From IMG/VR virus record IMGVR_UViG_3300035703_000200, positions 1 through 38,804 of that record: a DNA stretch of 38,804 nt; one strand, written 5' to 3'. The notes beneath the pieces are model-generated. The model was given only the letters and a program-made list of their open reading frames with translations, was not told the origin of the DNA and did no database searches. The first letter of the stretch is position 1, and each line of letters starts with the position of its first letter. The position numbers and the translations under genes are program-made. The stretch comes from a virus. Shown piece after piece: positions 1 to 9,153 of this stretch.

Positions 1-13
1 GGTAATTTCGAAC
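1..13. repeat. Left copy of 13-base terminal direct repeat (probable cohesive end)
   Basis: The first 13 bases, GGTAATTTCGAAC, are repeated exactly as the last 13 bases of the window. Thirteen is shorter than usual assembler k-mer overlaps and close to the 12-base cohesive ends of lambda. Terminase genes begin about 170 bp inside, as in lambda. I infer a cos-ended genome whose overhang sequence is present at both ends. The alternative is an accidental overlap of a circular contig. Confidence 0.6.
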
Positions 14-172
14 CCCCTTCTATCGCTAGCGTCAGGGCTATGCGTGTCGCAGCATTCTCACTCGAGTCTCACGTGAGACGCCCAAAATGCAAAAGTTGAC
101 AATTATATGCCACAAAAACGCTCTTTGCCACTATTTCGCTTAAAACTCGGCTATTTGCCTTAAATTGCTCGC
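14..172. other. Non-coding cos-proximal region upstream of terminase
   Basis: No gene is seen here. Besides the 66-79 palindrome there is an imperfect direct repeat with 20-bp period, CTATTTCGCTTAAA at 131-144 and CTATTTGCCTTAAA at 151-164. By position these could be terminase-binding sites like the cosB R sites of lambda. A TTGACA hexamer at 96-101 has no good -10 partner at normal spacing, so I do not call a promoter. Confidence 0.45.
66..79. repeat. Perfect 14-bp palindrome near the left end
   Basis: GTCTCACGTGAGAC is a perfect inverted repeat with a CACGTG core, in the non-coding interval between the end repeat and the terminase genes. It could be a protein-binding site for packaging or for control of the terminase operon; no function can be assigned from sequence alone. 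Confidence 0.6.
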
Positions 173-655
173 ATGACCACTTGCGACACCAAGGAACTGG
201 CGCAGGAGCTGGGGATCACCCAAGCCCGCATCAGTCAAATGAAGACCCAGGGGCGCTTTGAGGGCTGCTTCACGGTCGTGCGCAACAAGATTCAGTGGGA
301 CAAGGAAGCCGCCGTGCAGGCGTACAAGGAGGGCAACCCGCTCGCCTCTGTCAGTCCCACCCGTCGCAAATCAGATGAACTTGAGATTCCGTCGTTCAAT
401 GAGAGCCGTGCGAAATCTGAGCACTTCCGTGCGGAGCTGGCTCGTCTGGATCTGGAGGTCAAGGAGGAGCAGTTGGTGGAAGTTGCCCGTGTGGAGCGTG
501 AGGCTTTCTCTGCTGCTCGCGCTGTACGTGACGCTCTGGGGAATATTCCTGATCGCGTCAGCAATCAACTGGCTGCTGAATCAGACCCGGTCGTCATCCA
601 CCAAACCCTGACCGAAGAGATCAGGCGAGCACTGGAGACCTTGGTCGATGCGTGA
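173..655 (+). CDS. terS: Terminase small subunit
   Basis: This 160-residue protein is first in the morphogenesis operon and overlaps the large terminase gene by 8 bp, the place of lambda nu1. Residues 4-25 (CDTKELAQELGITQARISQM) form a helix-turn-helix expected to bind the cos/pac site. The middle, residues 75-110, is charged and helical, suited to oligomerisation and contact with the large subunit. The length is close to the usual small terminase size. There is no clear Shine-Dalgarno sequence before the ATG. The assignment rests on position, HTH and length. Confidence 0.8.
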   Translation: MTTCDTKELAQELGITQARISQMKTQGRFEGCFTVVRNKIQWDKEAAVQAYKEGNPLASVSPTRRKSDELEIPSFNESRAKSEHFRAELARLDLEVKEEQLVEVARVEREAFSAARAVRDALGNIPDRVSNQLAAESDPVVIHQTLTEEIRRALETLVDA

Positions 656-2561
656 CGGAGCGCTGATCTACAGGCAGGCATTCCGAAATGGTCTGCGGCC
701 TGACCCCGATCTGACGGTCAGTCAGTGGTCGGATTACTACAGGATGCTGTCGAACAAGGCGAGCGCGGAGCCTGGTCCCTGGCGCACGGATCGCACGCCG
801 TATCTCAGGGAGATCATGGACTGCATGTCAGCCAACTCCCCTGTCCAGAAGGTGGTGTTCATGGCTGGTGCGCAGCTTGGCAAGACAGAAGCGATCAACA
901 ACGTGGTGGGGTACATGATCGCCCACGCGCCGGGTCCAGCACTTTTCGTGCAGCCGACGATCGAGATGGCTAAAAGGTTGAGCAAGCAACGTCTCGACTC
1001 GTTGATTCATGAGACACCGTGCCTGGCGGAGAAGATCGCTCCTGCTCGAAGCCGCGATTCGGGCAACACGATGTTCTCAAAAGAGTATCCGGGCGGAATT
1101 CTCCTCCTTACCGGCGCGAACTCAGCTACAGGCTTGCGTTCTGCTCCTTGTCGCTGGGTACTTCTTGATGAGGTTGATGCTTTCCCAAGTGATGTGGACG
1201 GCGAGGGAGACCCTTGTGCGCTTGCGGAACGTCGTGCGTCAACATTCAGCAGGCGGAAGATCATCCTGACCTCGACGCCAACGGTGAAAGATACGAGCCG
1301 CATTGAGACGGAGTATCTGGCATCGGATCAGCGGCGTTATTACGTGCCGTGTCCACACTGTGCTCACATGCAGTGGCTGCAGTGGAAGAACCTGCAGTGG
1401 CGTGACGGTGACCCCAAGACTGCCGCGTATGTCTGCGAAAGTTGCGGGTCGCACATACCAGAGCACTTCAAAAGCGAAATGCTTCGCAAGGGCGAGTGGC
1501 GTGCGACTGCAACAAGTCAAGATCGACGCACTGTTGGCTTCCACCTGTCCTCTCTGTATTCACCGCTGGGGTGGAAGAGTTGGGAGGAGATCGTGTCGGA
1601 ATTCCTTCGTGCAAAGAACGACGCGCCGCTGCTCAAGACCTTTGTCAACACCGTCTTAGGTGAGACGTGGGAAGAGGAGACAGGAGCGAAGTTAGGAGCG
1701 GAGGGCTTGGCTGAGCGCGCTGAGTTTTACCCCTCTGGGCAACTCCCGAAGGGGGCGGTCATACTCACGGCTGGGGTGGACGTGCAGGACAACCGCGTTG
1801 CCATCGGGCTGTATGCATGGGGCGCTGGTGAGGAGTGTTGGCTGATCAGCCACACCGAGATTTACGGCGATCCAGCAGGTGACAAGTTGTGGAATCAAGT
1901 TGATGACCTCGTGTTGAGAGATTACCCCTGTGCCGAAGGTGGTCGAGTGAAGGTATCGGCTATTGGTGTGGACTCTGGCGGTCACTTCACAAGCGAAGTG
2001 TATGCATATGCCAGAAGCCGGAAGGGTAAAGGGATTTTTGCGTTGAAGGGTCAATCTGTGAGGAACAAGCCTCCAATTGGCAAACCTTCAAAGGTGGATA
2101 TTAACTACAAGGGTCAAGTGCTCAAAAACTCGGCAGAGGTCTTCCCTGTGGGTGTCGACACGATCAAGAGCACCCTGTTTGGCCGGATGAAGCACAACGA
2201 AGTGGGTGCTGGCTTCATTCATTTCCATGCGGAAGCGGGGCAGGAGTACTTCAAGCAGATCACGTCAGAACGACAGGTGGTGCGCTACGTCAAGGGCTTC
2301 GCTGTTCGCGAATGGAAGAAGAAAGCAGGTGATCGCAACGAAGCGTTGGACTGCTTTGTGTACAGCTACGCCGCGTTGCATTTCTTGTACATGCGCTTCA
2401 ACAGGAACACGATCTTCGAGCAGTTTGAGCGAAGTATTGGCAAGGGTGTGAAAAAAGCCAATACTGGTGACGCATCTGGTGAGCAGCCGATAGAATCGAC
2501 GTATCGCCCACCGCAGCGCCGGTTGCAGCGTGCCAAGTCGTCTTTCGTAACGAGCTGGTGA
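648..2561 (+). CDS. terL: Terminase large subunit, lambda GpA family
   Basis: This 637-residue packaging motor ATPase and nuclease resembles lambda GpA. The Walker A-like segment is MAGAQLGKTE (about 72-81) and the Walker B segment is WVLLDEVDAFP (about 170-180). CPHC (235-238) and CESC (263-266) make a probable zinc ribbon. The C-terminal nuclease starts near residue 370 with TAGVDVQDNR, whose Asp378 is a likely metal ligand. It would translocate DNA into proheads through the portal and cut the cos site. The start overlaps terS by 8 bp and the stop overlaps the next gene by 4 bp, suggesting coupled translation. Confidence 0.95.
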   Translation: MRDGALIYRQAFRNGLRPDPDLTVSQWSDYYRMLSNKASAEPGPWRTDRTPYLREIMDCMSANSPVQKVVFMAGAQLGKTEAINNVVGYMIAHAPGPALFVQPTIEMAKRLSKQRLDSLIHETPCLAEKIAPARSRDSGNTMFSKEYPGGILLLTGANSATGLRSAPCRWVLLDEVDAFPSDVDGEGDPCALAERRASTFSRRKIILTSTPTVKDTSRIETEYLASDQRRYYVPCPHCAHMQWLQWKNLQWRDGDPKTAAYVCESCGSHIPEHFKSEMLRKGEWRATATSQDRRTVGFHLSSLYSPLGWKSWEEIVSEFLRAKNDAPLLKTFVNTVLGETWEEETGAKLGAEGLAERAEFYPSGQLPKGAVILTAGVDVQDNRVAIGLYAWGAGEECWLISHTEIYGDPAGDKLWNQVDDLVLRDYPCAEGGRVKVSAIGVDSGGHFTSEVYAYARSRKGKGIFALKGQSVRNKPPIGKPSKVDINYKGQVLKNSAEVFPVGVDTIKSTLFGRMKHNEVGAGFIHFHAEAGQEYFKQITSERQVVRYVKGFAVREWKKKAGDRNEALDCFVYSYAALHFLYMRFNRNTIFEQFERSIGKGVKKANTGDASGEQPIESTYRPPQRRLQRAKSSFVTSW

Positions 2562-3136
2562 GCATCCTTGTCCCAAACCTGATTTACGCAGGCGACACCG
2601 TCATTTTTGACGTGCCTGCTTTCAAGGATGCAATCGGCACCAACATCGACAGCGGCACCTACACGCTGACGTGGTACGCCCGCACGAACACCGCAAGCGA
2701 GGGCACCACGGTCGTTGGCACGGCTGAGGGCACGGGCTGGCGTGTGACTGTCCCTGCATCGACCACGACAGGCTTTGATGCAGGCTTGTGGACGTGGCAG
2801 GCAATCGCCACCTACAGCACGCTGCAGTACACCGCTGGTCGCGGGCAGTTCACTGTCAAGGCGTCAGCGCAATACACTGGCACCCCTGGAGCATTTGACG
2901 ATCGGTCTCGCGCTGAGATTGACCTGTCTTACGTCGAGGCAGCCATTCGCACGCTCGCGCAGGGCGGCATGGTGCAGGAATACTCGATTGGCGGGCGTAG
3001 CCTGAGGCGGTACAAGATGGCCGAGCTGCTTCAATTGCGTGACGATCTCAAAAACGAGATTGCAATGGAGCGGAAAGCTGAGAAGATCCGTCAAGGTCTC
3101 GGCAACCCCGGCCTCGCCAAAGTGAGGTTCATCTGA
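2558..3136 (+). CDS. gpW-like head-tail connector with N-terminal beta domain
   Basis: A 192-residue protein between terminase and portal, the slot of lambda gpW. It starts with GTG inside the terminase stop (GTGA overlap). The C-terminal 70 residues (about 120-185) are helical, with EYSIGGRSLRRYKMAELLQL, typical of gpW-type proteins that join heads to tails. The first 110 residues are rich in Thr, Gly and aromatics and look like a beta-sandwich. Lambda gpW has 68 residues and lacks this extension, which might decorate the connector; that role is inference. Confidence 0.6.
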   Translation: MSILVPNLIYAGDTVIFDVPAFKDAIGTNIDSGTYTLTWYARTNTASEGTTVVGTAEGTGWRVTVPASTTTGFDAGLWTWQAIATYSTLQYTAGRGQFTVKASAQYTGTPGAFDDRSRAEIDLSYVEAAIRTLAQGGMVQEYSIGGRSLRRYKMAELLQLRDDLKNEIAMERKAEKIRQGLGNPGLAKVRFI

Positions 3137-4695
3137 TGGCGATTTTCGGTATTGGGCGTACCAACGCGTTGCGTAAGCAACTGCAGGAGACGCAGGAGAA
3201 GAACCTGTACCTGAAGCGTGCGTATGCGGCTGCGCAGAACAACAGGCTGACTTCTGACTGGGTGAGCCAGGCCACCTCGGCTGATAGTGAGATTCGTGGC
3301 AGCATCAGGATGTTGCGCAACCGCGCACGTCAGCTTGTTCGCGACTCGGACTTTGCCAAGGCTGCATTGCGAGCCGTACGCAATAACGTCGTCGGCACCG
3401 GCATCAGGATGCAAGCGCAGGTGCGGATGCAACGCGGTGGGCGCCTCGCTGATGAGATCAATCGCCGCATCGAGGATGAGTGGGACCGCTGGACCTCAGC
3501 AAAGCGTTGTCATGCAGGCGGCAAGCTGAGCTGGTACGACATCCAGCGTCTCTGCATCACGTCGATGCTTGAGTCCGGTGAAGTGTTCATCCGCTTCGTC
3601 CGTCAACCGTTTGGCAACAGCAGGATCCCGCTGGGACTGGAGATCATCGAGTCTGACCTGCTGGACGATGACTTCAGTGGCGTCGAGCGCAATGGCAACG
3701 AGGTGCGCATGGGCATTGAGATCGACAAGTGGGGGCGCCCTGTGGCTTATCACTTCTTCGATTACCACCCCGGCGATTATCAGTTCTCGTATGCGCAGAA
3801 GGCTGCCAAACGCCGCATTAGGATTCCCGCTGAAGACATCCTGCACCTGTACAGCATTGAGCGTCCTGGTCAGACACGTGGCGTGAGTGCATTCGCCTCG
3901 GCGATCATGCGCCTGCGTAATCTGAGCGGGTACGAAGAAGCCGAAATCGTTGCAGCACGTGCAAGCTCATCGATGATGGCCTTCGTCAAAACCCCCGATC
4001 AGGAGCTTTTTGAGGATGGAACTTTCGATCAGGATTCAGTCCTCGATTTCTCTCCTGGAAGCATTCGACGATTGGCTCCTGGTGAAGAGATGCAATTCTT
4101 CACGCCCAATCGCCCCGACGATGCATTTACTCCTTTTGTGCAGCAGATGCTCCGTGCTGTGGCTGCTGGGGTTGGTTGTAGTTACACGCAAGTGTCAAGC
4201 GATTTTTCGCAGAGCAACTACAGCTCTTCAAGGCTGGAACTGCTCGAGACAAGGACGCACTACAAGACGCTGCAGCAGTATTTGATCGAGTCGCTGTGCG
4301 AGGAAGTGTACGAAAAGTGGCTTGAGATGGCCGTCATGGCCGGTGTTCTGGATCTGCCGAACTACGACAGCAATCCTGAGCGTTACGAAGAGGCCAAGTG
4401 GATCGCCCCTGCCGCACAGTTTGTCGACCCGCAGAAAGAGGCTGCAGCGTACAAGGAGCTGATCCGCTCAGGAATCATGACCCTGTCGCAAGTGATTGCC
4501 TTGCACGGCGGTGATTTCGAGGATCAGATGCGTCAGCGGCAGCATGAACTGGCGGTTGCTGATGAGCTTGGCATCGTGCTTGATACTGATCCTTCACAGG
4601 TGTCAAACAACGGTGTGTCGCAGCCTGTTCCTGTTCCTCCCACTGAACATCCGTTACAACATGAAGAGGAACCTGAACTTGAGGACATCGACTGA
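3136..4695 (+). CDS. Portal protein, lambda family
   Basis: A 519-residue protein of the lambda gpB portal family, directly after the gpW-like gene. Recognisable segments include ADSEIRGSIRMLRNRARQLV, the GEVFIRFVRQ strand region, LEIIESDLL, and RPGQTRGVSAFASAIMRLRN near residue 250. It would form the dodecameric ring at the capsid vertex that holds the motor and later the tail. It overlaps both neighbours by one base. The acidic, proline-rich tail ends in EEPELEDID. Nothing suggests damage. Confidence 0.93.
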   Translation: MAIFGIGRTNALRKQLQETQEKNLYLKRAYAAAQNNRLTSDWVSQATSADSEIRGSIRMLRNRARQLVRDSDFAKAALRAVRNNVVGTGIRMQAQVRMQRGGRLADEINRRIEDEWDRWTSAKRCHAGGKLSWYDIQRLCITSMLESGEVFIRFVRQPFGNSRIPLGLEIIESDLLDDDFSGVERNGNEVRMGIEIDKWGRPVAYHFFDYHPGDYQFSYAQKAAKRRIRIPAEDILHLYSIERPGQTRGVSAFASAIMRLRNLSGYEEAEIVAARASSSMMAFVKTPDQELFEDGTFDQDSVLDFSPGSIRRLAPGEEMQFFTPNRPDDAFTPFVQQMLRAVAAGVGCSYTQVSSDFSQSNYSSSRLELLETRTHYKTLQQYLIESLCEEVYEKWLEMAVMAGVLDLPNYDSNPERYEEAKWIAPAAQFVDPQKEAAAYKELIRSGIMTLSQVIALHGGDFEDQMRQRQHELAVADELGIVLDTDPSQVSNNGVSQPVPVPPTEHPLQHEEEPELEDID

Positions 4696-7346
4696 TGGCA
4701 AAGGTTGGGGACAAGACAATTGATCTGACGCCCACCGAGGGCATGAAATCTGAAGCTCGTCGTTATCGCGAGTGGAAAAAAGATGGACGCCCCGGTGGCA
4801 CTAATGTTGCTGCTACACGTGCCAGTCAGATCCTGTCTGGCAATGAGCTGAGTCCTGACACTGTCGTGACGATGGCGGCATGGTTCGCCCGCCACGAGGT
4901 GGATAAGAAGGGCAAAGGGTTCAGGCCTGACGGTGAGGGCTATCCTTCGCCAGGTCGCGTAGCATGGGCGGCATGGGGTGGCGATTCAGGTCAATCGTGG
5001 AGCACCATGAAATCCAAAGCCATCAAAAAAGCACGGGAGCGTTCCATGGAACCCATCGTTGACGGTCGTCCTTATCCCAATGAGCATGCTGCTCGCCTGA
5101 CTGATCCTGATCAGTACGATTCGATCCGCCGTGTCAATGATGACTTTGGCGCTGGCATCGATGCGATCTATGGCATCAAGGATGGCACTTCTGAGCTGCA
5201 GGCGATTCGGTTTGATGCAGAGCGCTTCACACCGGCTGAAGCTCGTGAATGGCTGAGCGATCACGACTTTGACCCGATGATGTTTGAAGAAGCAACCGGC
5301 GAGCGCAGTAAAGATCGTGCTGCTCCTGATGCGCTGAAGGTGGGCGACTTTGTCGAATGGGATTCCTCGGGCGGCACTGCTCGCGGAAAGATTGAGCACA
5401 TCATGCGTGAAGGTGTACTTGGAGTTCCTGATTCTTCGTTTAGCATTAATGCATCCGAAGAAGATCCTGCTGCTTTGATTAGAGTTTACCGCCGCAATGA
5501 TGGTGACTACGAAGAGACCGAAACTCTTGTGGGTCACAAGTTCTCCGAACTGCGGAAGATTGCTGCGCTGCGATTCTTTGAAGGTGAAACGCTGAAGCGT
5601 TCGCTGAGCACCGAGTTTCGCTCAGAAGAAGAAGGCCGCATGCTTGAGTTCCCGTTCGCCAGCGAAGCGCCGGTTGAGCGGTACTACGGCACTGAGATCT
5701 TGAAGATGGATGAGAAATCCATGGATCTCAGCCGCTTGAACGATGGCGCACCGCTGCTGTACCAGCATGATGCCGACCGCATTGTTGGCGTTGTCCAGCG
5801 GGCATACATCAAAAACAAGCGTGCATACGCCCGTGTCAAGTTGGCCAACAACGAGCTTGGCCGCGAAATGCAGGAGCTGATTAAGGATGGAATCATCCGC
5901 AACGTCAGCTTCGGCTACAAGATCAATTCGATGGAAGCCGATGAGTCCACTTCACCAGTGACTTATCGGGCGACTAATTTCCAACCATTCGAAATCAGTC
6001 TTGTCACGGTGCCTGCTGACGCTTCAGTGGGCATCGGCCGCGCCTTCTATCATAATGAAGGCGTCGAAACGGCCTCAGCCGTTCAACAAACCACAAACGG
6101 AGTTACAACCGTGGATCAAACCCTCAATATTGAGGCTATCCGCGCTGAGGCCGCTCAGGCCAAGGCAAAGGAAATGGCCGACATGATCGCTCTTGGTCAG
6201 CGCACCAAGAACGTTGACATGGCTCAGGAGTTCATCGCGAATTCCCGCAGCCTGGACGAGCTTCGCTCTGCCCTTCTGGAGAAGATGGGTGTTGAGGAGA
6301 AGCCTCTGAACCCGAAGGATGCCGAAATCGGCATGTCGGAGAAGGAGCGCCGTGATTTCTCCTTCATCCGCGCCATCAACGCTCTGGCTCACCCGAACAG
6401 CCAGGAAGCTCAGCGTGCTGCTGGTTTCGAACTTGAAGTCAGCCGTGCTGCTCAGCAGAAGAGCGGTAAGGAAGCCCGTGGCATCCTGATCCCTGCTGAC
6501 GTGCTGGGTTATGGCCGCCGTGACCTGACCGTGGGTTCGGCTTCTGCTGGTGGTGATCTGGTTGCCACCGATCTGATGAGCGACAGCTTCATCGATCTGC
6601 TGCGCAAGGCTCTGGTGCTGCAAACCGCTGGCGCCACTGTCATGACCGGCCTGCAAGGCATGGTTGCTCTGCCCCGTCAAAGCGGTGGTGCGACTGTGTA
6701 CCACGTGGCTGAATCCGGTTCGATCACCGAATCGCAGCTCACCGTGGATCAGGTGACGATGCAGCCCCGCACCATCGGTGCCCTGACCGATTACAGCCGC
6801 CGTCTGCTGCTGCAGTCGAGCATCGACATCGAGAACCTGGTCCGTCGTGACCTGGCTCAGCAGATCGCCATCGAGGTCGAGAACCAAGCCATCAACGGTA
6901 GTGGTAGCGCCTCGTACCCGCTGGGCTTCCTGAACGTGACCGGCATCAACACCGAGTCCGGTTACACCACGTTCGCTGACTACGTGAACGCGGAAGCTGC
7001 TCTGAGCACCGACAACGCCCTGCTGGGCAGCCTCGGCTACATGATGAATTCCGCCCTGCGTGGAACTCTGAAGACCACCGAGAAGTCGGCCACCGGCACC
7101 AACGCCAACTTCATCTACGAAGCCGACAACACCATCAACGGTTACCCGGCTTACGTGTCCAACTCCATGCCGAACAACACTGCGGTGTTCGCTAACTTCA
7201 GCGACATCCTGATCGGCTTCTGGAGCGGTCTGGACATCATGGTTGATCCTTACACCGGTTCCGCTTCCGGCACCGTGCGTGTGGTGGCCATGCAGGACTA
7301 CGACGTGGCCATCCGTCATCCTGAGTCCATCTGCAAGCTGTCCTGA
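4695..7346 (+). CDS. Prohead protease fused to HK97-type major capsid protein, with extra N-terminal domains
   Basis: One 883-residue frame encodes several units. Residues 1-115 and 118-202 are two small domains of a kind seen in phage prohead proteins. Residues 213-290 (KVGDFVEWDSSGGTARGKIE) resemble the hypervirulence-associated TUDOR domain. Residues 295-450 are an S78-type prohead protease: LLYQHD gives His358, IRNVSFGYKI gives Ser405, and FEISLVTVPADASVG follows. From about 540 onward is the HK97-fold capsid protein (LVATDLMSDSFIDLLRKALV; later GYMMNSALRGTLKTTE). The protease probably removes itself and the N-terminal delta region during assembly. Codon use becomes visibly more biased in the capsid part, as for a highly made protein. 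Confidence 0.92.
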   Translation: MAKVGDKTIDLTPTEGMKSEARRYREWKKDGRPGGTNVAATRASQILSGNELSPDTVVTMAAWFARHEVDKKGKGFRPDGEGYPSPGRVAWAAWGGDSGQSWSTMKSKAIKKARERSMEPIVDGRPYPNEHAARLTDPDQYDSIRRVNDDFGAGIDAIYGIKDGTSELQAIRFDAERFTPAEAREWLSDHDFDPMMFEEATGERSKDRAAPDALKVGDFVEWDSSGGTARGKIEHIMREGVLGVPDSSFSINASEEDPAALIRVYRRNDGDYEETETLVGHKFSELRKIAALRFFEGETLKRSLSTEFRSEEEGRMLEFPFASEAPVERYYGTEILKMDEKSMDLSRLNDGAPLLYQHDADRIVGVVQRAYIKNKRAYARVKLANNELGREMQELIKDGIIRNVSFGYKINSMEADESTSPVTYRATNFQPFEISLVTVPADASVGIGRAFYHNEGVETASAVQQTTNGVTTVDQTLNIEAIRAEAAQAKAKEMADMIALGQRTKNVDMAQEFIANSRSLDELRSALLEKMGVEEKPLNPKDAEIGMSEKERRDFSFIRAINALAHPNSQEAQRAAGFELEVSRAAQQKSGKEARGILIPADVLGYGRRDLTVGSASAGGDLVATDLMSDSFIDLLRKALVLQTAGATVMTGLQGMVALPRQSGGATVYHVAESGSITESQLTVDQVTMQPRTIGALTDYSRRLLLQSSIDIENLVRRDLAQQIAIEVENQAINGSGSASYPLGFLNVTGINTESGYTTFADYVNAEAALSTDNALLGSLGYMMNSALRGTLKTTEKSATGTNANFIYEADNTINGYPAYVSNSMPNNTAVFANFSDILIGFWSGLDIMVDPYTGSASGTVRVVAMQDYDVAIRHPESICKLS

Positions 7347-7363
7347 TGATTAGGGGGCAAGTG

Positions 7364-7624
7364 ATGCGAATCCGACTGCTGCGTAACACCATTGTTGACC
7401 TCAAGCAGGTGAGCGTTGGTGACATCGTTGAAACCAGCGAGAAATCAGCTCTTTTGCTGATCGGCATCGGTAAAGCAGAGCTTGCCCCCATTCTTCAGGA
7501 GGTTGTTGAAACGGCTGAGGCTGCGCCTGAGCCAACACCCATCAAACCCGCTTCCAAACGGAGAAAGACCAATGATCCACAACCTCGGGTCGAAGACCTA
7601 CATCGCGAGCCTTCTGGCCGCTGA
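7364..7624 (+). CDS. Small head-region protein
   Basis: An 86-residue protein just after the capsid gene. The start at 7364 is chosen because AGGGGG (7352-7356 and adjacent base) sits 7 bases before it; an ATG at 7346 overlapping the capsid stop is possible. The N-terminus MRIRLLRNTIVDLKQVSVGD, followed by ALLLIGIGKAELAP, matches a common type of short uncharacterised protein between capsid and head-completion genes. The C-terminus is basic and overlaps the next gene by 53 bp. Confidence 0.65.
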   Translation: MRIRLLRNTIVDLKQVSVGDIVETSEKSALLLIGIGKAELAPILQEVVETAEAAPEPTPIKPASKRRKTNDPQPRVEDLHREPSGR

Positions 7625-7961
7625 TTCCCGCACTGCCACCGCCACCGGCACTGGTTTTGACCTGCAAGGGTCGAACGATGCTGAAGGCGAAGCCATCGTG
7701 ATCCTGGATTGCGAAGCTGGCAGCGGCACCACCCCTACCCTGAACGTCAAGCTTCAGGATTCGGCTGACAACTCTTCTTGGGCTGACATCACCGGCAAGA
7801 CCTTCACCGAGGTCACCGACGCTGCTGCTGCCTTTGAGAAGCTCAGCATCAACACCAACGACGTTCGTCGTTATGTCCGTGCTGTGGGCACCCAGGCTGG
7901 CACCAACCCTGTGTTTGTGTACGGCGTCTCGCTGGTTTACAGCAAGAAGTACGGCAACTGA
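7572..7961 (+). CDS. Beta-rich structural protein, possible capsid decoration
   Basis: A 129-residue protein; the ATG at 7572 has a good upstream GGAGA. It is rich in Ala, Thr, Ser and Gly with strand-like stretches (TLNVKLQDSADNSSWADITG, RRYVRAVGTQAG). The 107-residue product of 8248-8571 has the same order of motifs (a strand, a DG/SxxWxD turn, then YVR), so the two are probably distant relatives. Position between capsid and tail genes suggests head decoration or closure. Codon use resembles the capsid gene, hinting at high expression. Confidence 0.6.
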   Translation: MIHNLGSKTYIASLLAADSRTATATGTGFDLQGSNDAEGEAIVILDCEAGSGTTPTLNVKLQDSADNSSWADITGKTFTEVTDAAAAFEKLSINTNDVRRYVRAVGTQAGTNPVFVYGVSLVYSKKYGN

Positions 7962-7966
7962 TCCTG

Positions 7967-8248
7967 ATGGCGATCCAGGACACGCTGGCATTTTTGAGCG
8001 TTGATGAGTTCGGGGTTTCCTGCACTCTTGGCGCTTCTACCTTTGTTGGCATCCTGGATTCGCCTGTGGAGGTGCTGGCGGGCGGCATGGCTCTGAGTCG
8101 GGAATATTCGCTGCTGGCGAAGACTTCTGATGTGAGCACTGCCGCTCGTGGCACTTCTATTACTGTTGATTCGGTCTCTTATACCGTCAGGGAGAATCGA
8201 GCAATTGACGACGGACTTTTTTCTGAACTGTTGCTGAGCAAAGTCTGA
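7967..8248 (+). CDS. Head-tail joining protein, lambda FII-like
   Basis: A 93-residue protein. The pattern of an N-terminal DEFG segment, a GILDSP element (26-31), then strands ending in TSITVDSVSYTVRENRAIDDG resembles the small gpFII-type connectors that bridge head and tail tip. It ends in TGATG shared with the next gene. Family membership is inferred from layout and predicted beta content, not from strong identity. Confidence 0.5.
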   Translation: MAIQDTLAFLSVDEFGVSCTLGASTFVGILDSPVEVLAGGMALSREYSLLAKTSDVSTAARGTSITVDSVSYTVRENRAIDDGLFSELLLSKV

Positions 8249-8571
8249 TGGCACGCGTAATCGGTCTCAGCAGCGAATTGAGCGACAATGTTTATCAATT
8301 TGAAACCTTGACTGCTGTTGGTAGTAGCGCTGCCGTTGAAGTGCAGGCAACGCTGTTCACCTTTCAGCATGTGATCACTGGCGGCAATATTGAATTCAAG
8401 GAACAGGGAAGCCTTGACGGAACAAACTGGTACGACTTGTCTGCAGCAAAAACCAAAGGCACTGGTACGTTTGCTGATCATTACGACGGGTTGATGGCGA
8501 AATACGTCCGCATGACTGTGGTGACGATTGGCGTCGGCTATACGCTTACGACAACGCTGGCCTGCACGTAA
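8248..8571 (+). CDS. Beta-sandwich virion protein of unknown role
   Basis: A 107-residue protein starting in the TGATG overlap. The segment EFKEQGSLDGTNWYDLSAAK followed by AKYVRMTVVT resembles discoidin or Ig-like strands and matches the layout of the 7572-7961 product. It lies between the presumed connector and the tail terminator. It could be a second decoration or closure protein. Confidence 0.55.
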   Translation: MARVIGLSSELSDNVYQFETLTAVGSSAAVEVQATLFTFQHVITGGNIEFKEQGSLDGTNWYDLSAAKTKGTGTFADHYDGLMAKYVRMTVVTIGVGYTLTTTLACT

Positions 8572-8996
8572 TGGCTGACACCCGCCGAGAATTGATCCTG
8601 GCTCGCATCAAGAGCAACCTTGACACGATCACAGGCGCAACGGTCTACAGGAGCCGTGTAGAGCCTCTGGCGCGGGGTGAGGTGCCTGCTGTCATCGTCG
8701 AGCCTGTCAATGATCAGCCGACGGACACCAACTTCTACGACAAGCTGGATTGGACGATGCGGGTGCGGATCACGACAATTGTGCGTGCTGCAGTCCCTGA
8801 CGACGATTCAGACACGTACACACAGCAGGTGCATGCCAAGTTGATGGCAGATCAAACCGTGAATGGTTATGCGCTTGACTTGACGCCTGATCGAACCGAC
8901 TTCAGCCTGTATGAAGCTGATGTGCCTCTGGGTATCATTAGCCAAGACTTCCTGGTGCGATATCGCACAAGCAGGACTTCTCTAACTACCGCGTGA
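8571..8996 (+). CDS. Tail terminator, gpU-like
   Basis: A 141-residue protein starting on the last base of the previous stop. The N-terminal helix RRELILARIKSNLDTITGAT, the PAVIVEP strand and the central RVRITTIVRAAVPDDDSDTY are typical of gpU-type tail terminators, which cap the growing tail tube and join it to the head. Size and location just before the tail tube gene agree. Confidence 0.7.
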   Translation: MADTRRELILARIKSNLDTITGATVYRSRVEPLARGEVPAVIVEPVNDQPTDTNFYDKLDWTMRVRITTIVRAAVPDDDSDTYTQQVHAKLMADQTVNGYALDLTPDRTDFSLYEADVPLGIISQDFLVRYRTSRTSLTTA

Positions 8997-9000
8997 CACC

Positions 9001-9153
9001 ATGGCTAAGATTGAAAAGGAAGTTCCCAATCCCGGAGTGGGCGGCAGCTATTTGTTTGACCCGAAATCTGGGAAACTTACACTGATCACAGAACCCGCTG
9101 CTCCCACCAACGATGGCACTGACACGGAAGAAGTTTCTGATCGCGAAGATTGA
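9001..9153 (+). CDS. Small tail-region protein overlapping the tube gene
   Basis: A 50-residue frame starts 4 bases after the terminator stop (MAKIEKEVPNPGVGGSYLFD) and overlaps the tail tube gene by 41 bp. The regular peptide, the tight spacing and the gap it fills make it likely to be real. The overlap would couple its translation to that of the tube protein. Function unknown. Confidence 0.55.
   Translation: MAKIEKEVPNPGVGGSYLFDPKSGKLTLITEPAAPTNDGTDTEEVSDRED

Noticed and set aside
6075-7319. Long 414-codon open frame on the minus strand
   Set aside because: Antisense to the capsid gene. Strong codon bias of the capsid produces a long His/Val/Gly-rich shadow frame without any known motif.
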